Assembly (NCBI GenBank): GCA_030038415.1
Contig: JASHOX010000168.1
Span: forward strand, 1-35,707
Direction of reading: 5' to 3'
Source of the DNA: Xanthobacteraceae bacterium
GTDB lineage: Bacteria > Pseudomonadota > Alphaproteobacteria > Rhizobiales > Xanthobacteraceae
DNA: 35,707 bases
Positions 24,809 to 32,879 of the stretch are shown piece after piece. A model generated the notes under the pieces. The model worked only from the letters and a program-made list of their open reading frames with translations, was not told the origin of the DNA and made no database searches. Positions within the stretch are counted from its first letter, which is position 1, and each line of letters begins with the position of its first letter. The translations under genes and the position numbers were made by a program.

Positions 24809-25273
24809 TCAATCTCCGATCGGCTCGCCGGATTTGCGGAAGAAGCGGCGGCCCTTCTCGTCGCGTTCCATCATAAAGTCGACGTCGGGATATTGCACGC
24901 GCTCGCTCTTGGCGCGCGTGCCGACTTCGAAATAAACCGCATCGCGATCAGTGCGGTTGATTAGGCAATGCGCGATGCCGCTGCCGGCCTTGAATCCCGC
25001 GGCGTCGCCTGGTTTGAGCACGATTTCGCGGTCGTTCTCGTGCAGCACCAGTTCGCCTTCGAGCATGAAAATAAATTCGTCCTCGTTGTCGTGGGCGTGA
25101 CGCAGCGCCGAAGCCGAATGCGGCTTGATCCGCGTAATATTGACGCCGAATTGGGTCAGCCCCGCGGCATCGCCGATGCGCTGCTTCTCCCGGCCGGAGA
25201 TGACGGACGCGAATTCCTTCGGGTATGAAGCGATCGGCTGCGCCGGCACCTTGGCGATGTCGATCTTGGGCAT
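24809..25273 (-). CDS. Cupin domain protein (upstream copy)
   Basis: A 154-aa cupin, sister of the gene at 24341-24802 and in tandem with it. The metal motif is LRHAHDNEDEFIFMLEGE and the third His lies in GSGIAHCLINRTDR. The copies differ most in residues 11-40 and at the C-terminal end. It starts four bases after the thiolase gene, so thiolase, both cupins and FadJ are read as one unit. Because both copies keep all metal ligands, neither looks like a decaying pseudogene; sub-functionalisation is an inference. Confidence 0.87.
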   Translation of the reverse strand: MPKIDIAKVPAQPIASYPKEFASVISGREKQRIGDAAGLTQFGVNITRIKPHSASALRHAHDNEDEFIFMLEGELVLHENDREIVLKPGDAAGFKAGSGIAHCLINRTDRDAVYFEVGTRAKSERVQYPDVDFMMERDEKGRRFFRKSGEPIGD

Positions 25274-25277
25274 GCGC

Positions 25278-26486
25278 TTACACCCGCTCGATGATGGTGG
25301 CGGTGCCCATGCCGGCGCCGATGCAGAGCGTGACGAGCCCAGTCGAAACGTTGCGCCGTTCCATCTCGTCGACCAGCGTGCCGAGGATCATGGCGCCGGT
25401 GGCGCCGAGCGGATGGCCGAGTGCGATGGCGCCACCGTTGACGTTGACCTTGGCCGCATCGAGATCGAAGGCTTGCAGATAACGCAACACCACCGAGGCG
25501 AAGGCCTCGTTGATCTCGATGAGATCGATGTCGGCAAGCGTCATGCCGGCGGTCTTGAGCACTTTCTTGGTGACGTCGATCGGACCGGTCAGCATCAGCG
25601 CCGGATCGGAGCCGATATTGGCGAAGGCGCGCAGCCGGGCGCGCGGCGTCAGCCCCGCCTTCTGACCGGCCGCTTTGTTGCCGACCAGGACTGCCGCGGC
25701 GCCGTCGACGATGCCCGAGGAATTGCCGGCGTGGTGGACGTGATTGACATATTCCACCTCGGGGTGGGCCTGGATCGCGACCGCATCGAAGCCGCCCAGC
25801 TCGCCCATTTGCACGAACGACGGCTGCAATGCCGCGAGCGATTGCATCGTCGTCCCCGGCCGCATGTGCTCGTCCTTCGCCAGGATGGTCAGCCCGTTGA
25901 CGTCCTTGACCGGTACGACCGAGTGATTGAAACGGCCCTCATCCCACGCCGCCGCCGCACGCTTCTGGCTCTCCACCGCATAGGCATCGACGTCGTCGCG
26001 GGAAAATCCGTATTTGGTGGCGATGAGATCCGCGGAAATGCCCTGCGGCAGAAAGTAATGCGCCACCGCGATCGACGGATCGACCGCCCAGGCGCCGCCG
26101 GCGGAACCGATGCCGACCCGGCTCATCGATTCGACACCGCCGCCAACGGCCATTTCCTGCTGGCCCGACATGATCTGGGCGGCAGCGAAATTCACCGCAT
26201 CGAGCCCCGACGCGCAGAACCGGTTGATCTGCACGCCGGGAACCTCGTTGCCGTAGCCGGCCACCAGCGCCGCAGTGCGCGCGATATCGGCCGCCGCCTC
26301 GCCAACCGGATCGACCACGCCCATGACCACGTCATCGACCAAGGCGGTATCGAGGTTGTTGCGGCTCTTGATGGCGCCGAGCGCCTGGCTGGCGAGATTG
26401 AGCGCGGTCACTTCGTGCAGAGAGCCGTCGACCTTGCCGCGGCCGCGTGGGGTGCGCACGTGATCGTAGATGAAGGCGTCGGGCAT
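25278..26486 (-). CDS. Acetyl-CoA acyltransferase (thiolase)
   Basis: A 402-aa thiolase catalysing the last step of beta-oxidation, CoA-dependent cleavage of 3-ketoacyl-CoA, in the cytoplasm. The nucleophilic Cys91 sits in INRFCASGLDAVNFAA, the catalytic His358 in GAIALGHPLGATGA and the second Cys388 in LCIGAGMGTATI. All three key residues are present and the length is usual. A strong GAGAGG site precedes the ATG at 26486, 50 bases after the acyl-CoA dehydrogenase gene, so co-transcription is likely. FadA-like or degradative acetyl-CoA acetyltransferase specificity cannot be decided here. Confidence 0.95.
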   Translation of the reverse strand: MPDAFIYDHVRTPRGRGKVDGSLHEVTALNLASQALGAIKSRNNLDTALVDDVVMGVVDPVGEAAADIARTAALVAGYGNEVPGVQINRFCASGLDAVNFAAAQIMSGQQEMAVGGGVESMSRVGIGSAGGAWAVDPSIAVAHYFLPQGISADLIATKYGFSRDDVDAYAVESQKRAAAAWDEGRFNHSVVPVKDVNGLTILAKDEHMRPGTTMQSLAALQPSFVQMGELGGFDAVAIQAHPEVEYVNHVHHAGNSSGIVDGAAAVLVGNKAAGQKAGLTPRARLRAFANIGSDPALMLTGPIDVTKKVLKTAGMTLADIDLIEINEAFASVVLRYLQAFDLDAAKVNVNGGAIALGHPLGATGAMILGTLVDEMERRNVSTGLVTLCIGAGMGTATIIERV

Positions 26487-26536
26487 GAATTCCTCTCAAA
26501 CTTCACTGCAGACACAATGGGCACTTCCTCGAATAG

Positions 26537-28330
26537 CTAGAACGCCTCGGCCGGCAATTCCATGGTCGACGCGGCGCCGGCCTTGATGCGCGCCAGATGC
26601 GTCGCCGCCGCCGGCAGCATCCGCTCCATGAAAAAGCGGGCGGTCGTCAGCCGCTCCGCCATCCGTCCCGCCGCGCCATCTCCCCCACTCGCCTTGGTTT
26701 TGGCCGCCTCGGCGATCAGGCACCACATATAGCCGAGCACGACCAGGCCGAAGAGGTGCATATAGTCAGTCGCACCGGCACCGGCATTATCGGGATTGCC
26801 GAGCGCGTTCTGCAAGAACCACATGGTCGCCTGCTGCAATTCGCCGAGCCCCTGATTAAGCGGCGTGACGAAGGGCGCCATGCCTGCATCCGCGCCGTGC
26901 TGCTTGATGTAGGCGGTCACCTCGGCGAAGAAAGCCTGCAAGGCGCGGCCGCCGTCCTTCGGCAGCTTGCGGCCGACGAGGTCGAGCGCCTGAATGCCGT
27001 TGGCGCCCTCATAAAGCATGGCGATACGTGCATCCCGCACGAACTGTTCCATGCCGTGCTCGGCAATGTAACCGTGACCGCCGAATATCTGCTGCGCCGA
27101 AACCGTATTGGCAAAACCCTGATCGGTGAGCACCCCCTTGATCACCGGCGTCATCAGGCCCAGGCGATCCTCCGCCGCCTGCCGCTCCTTGGCGTCCTCG
27201 GAGCGGTGCGCGACGTCGCTCTGGAGCGCGACCCACAGCACCAGCGCGCGCGCCGCCTCATTGAAGGCGCGCATCGACATCAGCATGCGGCGCACGTCCG
27301 GATGCACGATGATCGGATCGGCGGGCTGCTGCGGAAATTTCGCTCCGGTCAAGGCGCGGCCGGCGAGCCGCTCCTTGGCGTAGGCCGCGGCATTCTGATA
27401 GGCGACCTCGGACAGCGCCAAGCCCTGCACGCCGACGCCGAGCCGTGCCTCATTCATCATCGTGAACATCGCCTGCAGGCCGCGATTGGCTTCGCCCATC
27501 AGCCAGCCGGTGGCGCCGTCGTAATTCATCACGCACGTGGCGTTGCCGTGGATTCCCATCTTCTCTTCAATCGAGCCGCACGACACCGCGTTACGCGCCC
27601 CGATGCCGCCGCCGGCATCGGGCAGGAATTTCGGCACGATGAACAGCGAAATTCCGCGCGTGCCGACCGGCGCGCCGTCGATGCGAGCGAGCACGAGATG
27701 CACGATGTTCTCGACGAGGTCGTGCTCGCCGGCGGAAATGAAGATCTTGGTGCCGGAAATCTTGTAGCTGCCGTCCGGCTGCGGCGTGGCGCGGGTGCGC
27801 ACGAGACCGAGATCGGTGCCGCATTGCGGCTCGGTGAGATTCATGGTGCCCGACCATTGCCCGGCAATCAGCTTCGGCAAATAAAGCGCTTTCTGCTCCG
27901 GCGATGCGTGGGCCTGCAGCGCCGCGATCGCGCCCTCGGTGAGGCCGGGATACATGGCGAAGGCCATATTCGCCGAGCAGAGAAATTCGTTGACGGCCTG
28001 CGCCAGCACCATCGGCAGGCCCTGACCGCCGAATTCGGCGGGCGCGGCGATGCCGAGCCAGCCGCCGGCGGTTAGCTTCTGGTAGGCGTCCTTAAATCCG
28101 GTCGGGGTGGTGACCGCACCATCATCGTGCCGGCGGCAGCCTTCCTTGTCGCCGACGCGGTTGAGCGGCGTGAGCACTTGTTCGGCGAATTTTGCCGCCT
28201 CGCCGAACACCGCCTCGATGAGATCCGGCGTCGCTTCGGCGAAGCCCGGCAGGTTGTTGTGGCGATCGATATGGAACACGTCGCTCAACAGGAACATCAC
28301 GTCGTCGACGGGAGCCTTGTAGCTCGGCAT
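26537..28330 (-). CDS. Acyl-CoA dehydrogenase (long form with C-terminal extension)
   Basis: A 597-aa FAD enzyme, longer than the usual 380-aa acyl-CoA dehydrogenase because of an extra N-terminal segment and a C-terminal domain (about 470-597), as in the DmdC/AcdM-like group. Family motifs are MNLTEPQCGTDLGLVRTRA, GTKIFISAGEHD, the SAQQIFGGHGYIAEHGMEQF stretch and the catalytic Glu in LYEGANGIQALDLVGRKL. It oxidises the acyl chain in the first step of beta-oxidation. The ATG at 28330, with GAGGGA before it, is preferred over a longer frame. First gene of the operon that runs to fadJ and perhaps gshA. No regulator gene is adjacent. Confidence 0.92.
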   Translation of the reverse strand: MPSYKAPVDDVMFLLSDVFHIDRHNNLPGFAEATPDLIEAVFGEAAKFAEQVLTPLNRVGDKEGCRRHDDGAVTTPTGFKDAYQKLTAGGWLGIAAPAEFGGQGLPMVLAQAVNEFLCSANMAFAMYPGLTEGAIAALQAHASPEQKALYLPKLIAGQWSGTMNLTEPQCGTDLGLVRTRATPQPDGSYKISGTKIFISAGEHDLVENIVHLVLARIDGAPVGTRGISLFIVPKFLPDAGGGIGARNAVSCGSIEEKMGIHGNATCVMNYDGATGWLMGEANRGLQAMFTMMNEARLGVGVQGLALSEVAYQNAAAYAKERLAGRALTGAKFPQQPADPIIVHPDVRRMLMSMRAFNEAARALVLWVALQSDVAHRSEDAKERQAAEDRLGLMTPVIKGVLTDQGFANTVSAQQIFGGHGYIAEHGMEQFVRDARIAMLYEGANGIQALDLVGRKLPKDGGRALQAFFAEVTAYIKQHGADAGMAPFVTPLNQGLGELQQATMWFLQNALGNPDNAGAGATDYMHLFGLVVLGYMWCLIAEAAKTKASGGDGAAGRMAERLTTARFFMERMLPAAATHLARIKAGAASTMELPAEAF

Positions 28331-28380
28331 GACGTCCCTCCCCGGCGTCCGCCAGCGGCGGATCGACGCATAAACTAGCT

Positions 28381-28505
28381 GATTCACGACGCCATCACGA
28401 CGGCCATTTACGGGATTTCGCGTTGCACCGGGTACCGCCGGAATCCCGGCGAAATTGCCCACCGCGACAGCATTAACGACTTGTTTACGCTAATCCGGAA
28501 GAGTC
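28381..28505. promoter_or_regulatory. Intergenic region with three evenly spaced GANTC sites and a CtrA-like motif
   Basis: GATTC at 28381, GAATC at 28441 and GAGTC at 28501 are spaced exactly 60 bases apart between the beta-oxidation operon and the podJ-like gene. TTAA-N7-TTTAC (28473-28488) is one mismatch from the CtrA site. GANTC is the CcrM methylation target that guides GcrA-regulated cell-cycle promoters. Function inferred. Confidence 0.45.
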
Positions 28506-28604
28506 CGTGCCGAGGACACAAGACTGCGCCCTCCGCTTCGTCTGTTAATGAGCCCAAGCTCAAACAGGGTCATCTCGTTCCTCCCGGAGTGGCTTGGCGC
28601 GCAA

Positions 28605-31600
28605 ATGAAATCCGGCGGTCCGTGGAACCTGAGAGGCCTCCGTCCCGAAACGCGCGAAGCCGCCCGCGACGCCGCGCGCCGTTCCGGCATGTCGGTCGGG
28701 GAATGGCTGAACAACGTCATCCGCCAGGACGACCAGGACAACGACGATTACGGCGAGCCAATGCGCTCCGCTGATTATGATTATGATGACGGCGACGGAG
28801 ATTGGCGCGACGACAAGCGCCGCGAGTCGCGTTATGATGATCGCCGCGCCCGCCGCCGCCGCGCCCGCCATGCAGAAGACGAGCTCCCGCCGCGGCGCCG
28901 CAGCGCTCGCCCTGAACATGAAGATGATGAGCTGTCGTCGCGACGCCACCGGGGCAAACGCGAAGTCGATTTCGAGCGCGAAGTTACGATGGCCCGCGAG
29001 GAGTTTGGCGAAGTCCATGCCCGCCTCGACCGGCTGACGCAGCAGCTCGAACGCATGGCGCGGACCGACGCGTCGCGGCTGACCGGCGCCCCGGCGCTGC
29101 AGCCGCACGCTTATCAGCCGCCGCCACGCCCACGCCACGTCAATCACGCGCCGAGGCATCGACCCTTGGTGTCGGTCGACAACGCGGTCGCCGAGATCGC
29201 CGAGCGTCAACGCCAGCTTTACGGCGATGACGCGGCCGCTTCCGTCGTCCCCGTCGCTTCGGTCGCTTCAATCGCATCTGTGGCGGCCGCCGTCTCGCCA
29301 GAGCCGCCAGCACCACTGGCGCCGCCGCCGCTGCCTCCCCCCATGCAACAGCCCACGGCGGAGGCTGCCGTCGACATCAGCAATCTCGACGAACAGCTGC
29401 GCTACATCACGACGCGGATCGAAGCGCTGCGGCCGTCGAGCGAATTCGAAAATGTCGTCAAATCCTTCCGCAAGGACCTTGCGGAAATCCGAGAGCAGCT
29501 CACCGAAGCGCTACCGCGCCGCGCTGTGGAATCGCTCGAAGCCGAGGTGCAGGCGCTGACAAAGCGGCTTGATCAATCTCGCGCATCCGGCGTTGATTTG
29601 GACGTGCTGGCCGGAATCGAGTGCGGGCTGAAGGAAGTCCGCGACGCGCTGCGCAATTTGACGCCGGCCGAGAACCTGGCCGGGTTCGACGACACGGTGA
29701 AAGCGCTGTCGCAAAAGGTCGACCTGATCATCGCCAAAGAAGATCCGGCAGCGCTGCAACAGCTGGAGACGGCCATCGGCGCGCTACGCGGCATCGTCTC
29801 CCATGTCGCCTCCAACGACACCTTGACCAAAGTGGCGGAGGACGTGCGTTTACTCGCCGCCAAGGTGGACGTCGTCGCCGGTAGCGTCGCCAGCGGCCAG
29901 GCGGTTTCCGCGCTTGAGAGCCGCATCGATACGCTGGCCAATGCGCTCAACGCTTCGAGCGAAGCGGGTCGCGCCGTGCCGTACGAGCTGGAGAGGCTTC
30001 TCTCCGGACTGATCGAAAAGCTCGAATGGGTGCAGCTCACCCATACCGATCACGCCGCGCTCGGCGCGCTGGAGGACCGTATTGCCCAACTGATCAAGCG
30101 GCTCGACGCGTCCGACGCACGGCTCGGCAATCTTGAAGCGGTCGAGCGCGGGATCACCGATTTGCTGGTGCATATAGAACAGATCCGCGGCGGCAACGGC
30201 GTGGCCGCTGCCGCCGCACCGCGCAAGCCGGTCGAAGCCATCGAGCGCGACGTCGCCGAGATCAAACGCAGCGAACAGCGCACGCAAGATTCGCTCGAAG
30301 CCGTGCACGGTGCCGTCGAGCACGTGGTCGACCGCCTCGCCATGATCGAAAGCGGCATGCATGATGGGGCGACCCGAGCGACTGCGGCAAGCGACGCACA
30401 ATCGGAAAAAGTCACCTCACGAGCACCTGCACAACAACCTCCACAAGCACCCGCGCGCGAGCCTGCGCCCGATCGTACCGCCAAGCCGATGCCGACGGCC
30501 GAGGCCACGTCTGCAGCAACGTCCGTAGCGACGCCCGCATCCCCGTCCGTCGCTCCGCCGCCCACCGCGGCGACGACATCGACACCGGCGGTCGCCGACG
30601 TCGCGGCACGCCGCGGTGGCGTGAGCCGGACGCCGATCGATCCAAATTTACCGCCCGATCATCCGCTGGAACCGGGCTCCGCAGCCGGCCCGCGCGCGAT
30701 GCCGTCGGCCGCCGAACGCATTGCAGCGTCCGAAGCCGCCGTCGATTTCGCCAAACCCCCGGTCATTGCTGAGCAGGGCGCCAAGCCGAATTTCATCGCC
30801 GCAGCCCGGCGCGCCGCGCAGGCGGCCGCAGCGGCGCCACCCGAGCGCCACGCACGCGGCGAAAGCGCGGCGACCAACGCGCTGCAAGCGCAGAAACCGT
30901 CCCGTCTGCGCAAGCTCATTGTGGCCGGTGCCGCGGTGCTGATCGCCGGCGTCTTCCTGCACGTCGCGTTGCGCATGTTCCAAGATCGGGCAACTCCGAA
31001 TAACAGTCCGGCACCGCTGCCGTCCGCGCCAGCGCAGCAAGCAGCGCCGCCAAAGGTTTTGCCGGAAGCGGATTCTAAGGTGAACCAGCAATCGGGACCG
31101 CTGGTCCTGCCGGTCCCAAATGCTCCGCTCCAAACCGCGCCCGCCACAACGCCCAGCATGGCGCCCTCAGCACCTGGCGCATCTTCTGGCGCATCATCTG
31201 ACCCGACGCCGACTGAGCCGCAAAGCGCGACGCCCGGTGCGCCGGCGGCAGCGCCGCCCGTAACGCAACGGCAATCGTCTCTGCCGTACTCCACGGACAT
31301 CACTGGCTCGTTGCCGCATCGCGTGCCGCCGCCGCCCCAGGCACAGCCGCCGGTGAGCATCGCGACGGAGCAAGCTCCGGCGGCGCCGTCGATGGTAACT
31401 GGTAAGCTGCCGGCCACGATCGGTGGACCGAAATTGCGCGCAGCGGCTATTGCCGGCAATGCGGCGGCGGAGTTCGAAGTCGCGAGCCGCTTTGCCGAGG
31501 GCCATGGCGTTCCCCAGAGCGACGGCGAGGCGGTGCGCTGGCTGCAGCTCGCCGCCAAGCAAGGGCTGGCGCCGGCGCAATTCCGGCTCGGCGCGTTTTA

Positions 31601-32117
31601 CGAAAAAGGCATCGCGGTGAAGCGAGACCTCGCCGTGGCGCGTGACCTCTACGCCGCCGCCGCCACGAAGGGTAACGGCAAGGCGATGCACAATCTGGCG
31701 GTGCTCTATGCCGAGGGCATCAATGGTCCCGCCGACTACCGCACCGCCGCGCAATGGTTCCGCAAGGCCGCGGACCGCGGCGTCACCGACAGCCAATACA
31801 ATCTCGCCATTCTCTACGCGCGCGGTATCGGCGTGGAGCAAAACTACGCGGAGTCCTACAAATGGTTCGCGCTGGCGGCCGGCAAGGGTGACAGCGACGC
31901 GGCCAAGAAGCGCAACGAAGTCGCCGCCCGTCTCGACGCGCAAGCGCTGGCGGCAGCCAAACTGGCGGTGCAGAAGTGGTCCGCCGAGCCGCAGCCGGAA
32001 GACGCCGTCGACGTAAAGGCGCCGCCAGGCGGTTGGGATGCATCGGAGCGCGCCGAGAGGTCGAGGCCACCTCCGATGGCCGGCAAGCCGCTGGCGCTCG
32101 AATCCGAGCTGAACTGA
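28605..32117 (+). CDS. PodJ-like polar organising protein with SEL1 repeats
   Basis: A 1170-aa single-pass membrane protein. The N-terminus MKSGGPWNLRGLRPETREAA and the following RRSGMSVGEWLNNVIRQ are typical of PodJ homologues. A highly charged, Arg/Asp-rich stretch (about 45-145) leads to coiled-coil regions (about 260-600), then a Pro/Ala-rich linker, one membrane helix (about 770-790: LIVAGAAVLIAGVFLHVALR), another Pro/Ala linker and about four SEL1/TPR-like repeats (about 945-1105). In Caulobacter PodJ marks the new pole and recruits polar proteins. No peptidoglycan-binding domain is seen at the C-terminus here. Start could also be the ATG at 28548. Confidence 0.85.
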   Translation: MKSGGPWNLRGLRPETREAARDAARRSGMSVGEWLNNVIRQDDQDNDDYGEPMRSADYDYDDGDGDWRDDKRRESRYDDRRARRRRARHAEDELPPRRRSARPEHEDDELSSRRHRGKREVDFEREVTMAREEFGEVHARLDRLTQQLERMARTDASRLTGAPALQPHAYQPPPRPRHVNHAPRHRPLVSVDNAVAEIAERQRQLYGDDAAASVVPVASVASIASVAAAVSPEPPAPLAPPPLPPPMQQPTAEAAVDISNLDEQLRYITTRIEALRPSSEFENVVKSFRKDLAEIREQLTEALPRRAVESLEAEVQALTKRLDQSRASGVDLDVLAGIECGLKEVRDALRNLTPAENLAGFDDTVKALSQKVDLIIAKEDPAALQQLETAIGALRGIVSHVASNDTLTKVAEDVRLLAAKVDVVAGSVASGQAVSALESRIDTLANALNASSEAGRAVPYELERLLSGLIEKLEWVQLTHTDHAALGALEDRIAQLIKRLDASDARLGNLEAVERGITDLLVHIEQIRGGNGVAAAAAPRKPVEAIERDVAEIKRSEQRTQDSLEAVHGAVEHVVDRLAMIESGMHDGATRATAASDAQSEKVTSRAPAQQPPQAPAREPAPDRTAKPMPTAEATSAATSVATPASPSVAPPPTAATTSTPAVADVAARRGGVSRTPIDPNLPPDHPLEPGSAAGPRAMPSAAERIAASEAAVDFAKPPVIAEQGAKPNFIAAARRAAQAAAAAPPERHARGESAATNALQAQKPSRLRKLIVAGAAVLIAGVFLHVALRMFQDRATPNNSPAPLPSAPAQQAAPPKVLPEADSKVNQQSGPLVLPVPNAPLQTAPATTPSMAPSAPGASSGASSDPTPTEPQSATPGAPAAAPPVTQRQSSLPYSTDITGSLPHRVPPPPQAQPPVSIATEQAPAAPSMVTGKLPATIGGPKLRAAAIAGNAAAEFEVASRFAEGHGVPQSDGEAVRWLQLAAKQGLAPAQFRLGAFYEKGIAVKRDLAVARDLYAAAATKGNGKAMHNLAVLYAEGINGPADYRTAAQWFRKAADRGVTDSQYNLAILYARGIGVEQNYAESYKWFALAAGKGDSDAAKKRNEVAARLDAQALAAAKLAVQKWSAEPQPEDAVDVKAPPGGWDASERAERSRPPPMAGKPLALESELN

Positions 32118-32121
32118 AGCG

Positions 32122-32787
32122 TCAATCGGCGAGACAGCGCGCGGCGGTGACGGCGTAAAGCCGGCCGGTGCCCAGCATATGCGCGGTAAAAGACAGCGCG
32201 CCAAATAAAGAGACGATGGCCCGGTCGCGGACATTGAGGCCGCCGGCATAAGCGCCAAAGGCTGGCATGACCAGCCGCCGTCCGTCGCCAGCGAAGCAGC
32301 GGCGGCTCACCGCGCGTCCGCGCCGGGCGATGCGCGCCACCGGATGCAGATGCCCGGCGATTTCGCCGTCGCTCGGCCGTGGCGACGGCTGGTGACGAAA
32401 CGTCAGCGCGCCCAGCGCCAAGGTATCGGCGAACCGACCGCCGATATTATCACGCCTGTCGGGATCGTGGTTGCCGGCGATCCAGAGCCAATCGCGGCCG
32501 CGTTGCAACGCTTGCAGCGCCACGCGACTGCTGTCATGCATCCGCGCCGGACCGCCGCCGTCGTGAAAGCTGTCGCCGAGAGCGACGACAAGGCGAGGCG
32601 CATAGCGCTCGATCAGCCGGCCGAGCCGGGCCAAAGCCGTCGCCGTGTCGTAAGGCGGCAGCAGCACGCCGCGCGCGGCAAAGGCCGAGCCCTTTTCCAG
32701 ATGCAGATCGGCGACCGCGAGCAGTTTTTCGTCTGGCCAAAACAGCGCGCCCGCCGGATCGGCGACCAGAGTGATGCCGGCGAGCAT
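32122..32787 (-). CDS. pdeM: Ligase-associated DNA damage response endonuclease PdeM
   Basis: A 221-aa calcineurin-like metallophosphoesterase. Two-metal motifs are complete: VADLHLEKG (Asp27, His29), ALGDSFHDGG (Asp72, His75), IAGNHDPD (Asn106, His107) and AGHLHPVAR (His146, His148). PdeM-type enzymes accompany the Lhr-like helicase, a ligase and an exonuclease in a DNA repair set; lhr is immediately upstream. I chose the ATG at 32787. The frame stays open upstream through a repeat element to a GTG at 32883 that overlaps the lhr stop (GTGA), adding 32 repeat-derived residues; which start is used is unclear. Convergent with podJ, four bases apart. Confidence 0.88.
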   Translation of the reverse strand: MLAGITLVADPAGALFWPDEKLLAVADLHLEKGSAFAARGVLLPPYDTATALARLGRLIERYAPRLVVALGDSFHDGGGPARMHDSSRVALQALQRGRDWLWIAGNHDPDRRDNIGGRFADTLALGALTFRHQPSPRPSDGEIAGHLHPVARIARRGRAVSRRCFAGDGRRLVMPAFGAYAGGLNVRDRAIVSLFGALSFTAHMLGTGRLYAVTAARCLAD

Positions 32788-32809
32788 AATGACATGTTCG
32801 TCCGCTCGT

Positions 32810-32858
32810 CCCCGCGCAAGCGGGGACCCAGCTGCTGGATTCCCGCTTACGCGGGAAT
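32810..32858. repeat. REP-like double-hairpin element between pdeM and lhr
   Basis: Two palindromes, CCCCGC-gcaa-GCGGGG (32810-32825) and ATTCCCGC-ttac-GCGGGAAT (32839-32858), are joined by ACCCAGCTGCTGG. This is the shape of dispersed palindromic repeats found many times in Bradyrhizobium-like genomes. It lies in the 92-base gap between lhr and the chosen pdeM start and may stabilise or end transcripts. Confidence 0.65.
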
Positions 32859-32879
32859 GAGCGGGCAACACACCGTCTC

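Noticed and set aside
20951..25228. Long plus-strand ORFs opposite gshA, fadJ and the cupins
   Set aside because: All lie antisense to genes with intact catalytic motifs and lack starts with ribosome binding sites.
26597..28075. 492-codon plus-strand ORF
   Set aside because: Antisense to the acyl-CoA dehydrogenase, whose family motifs are complete; no recognisable domain.
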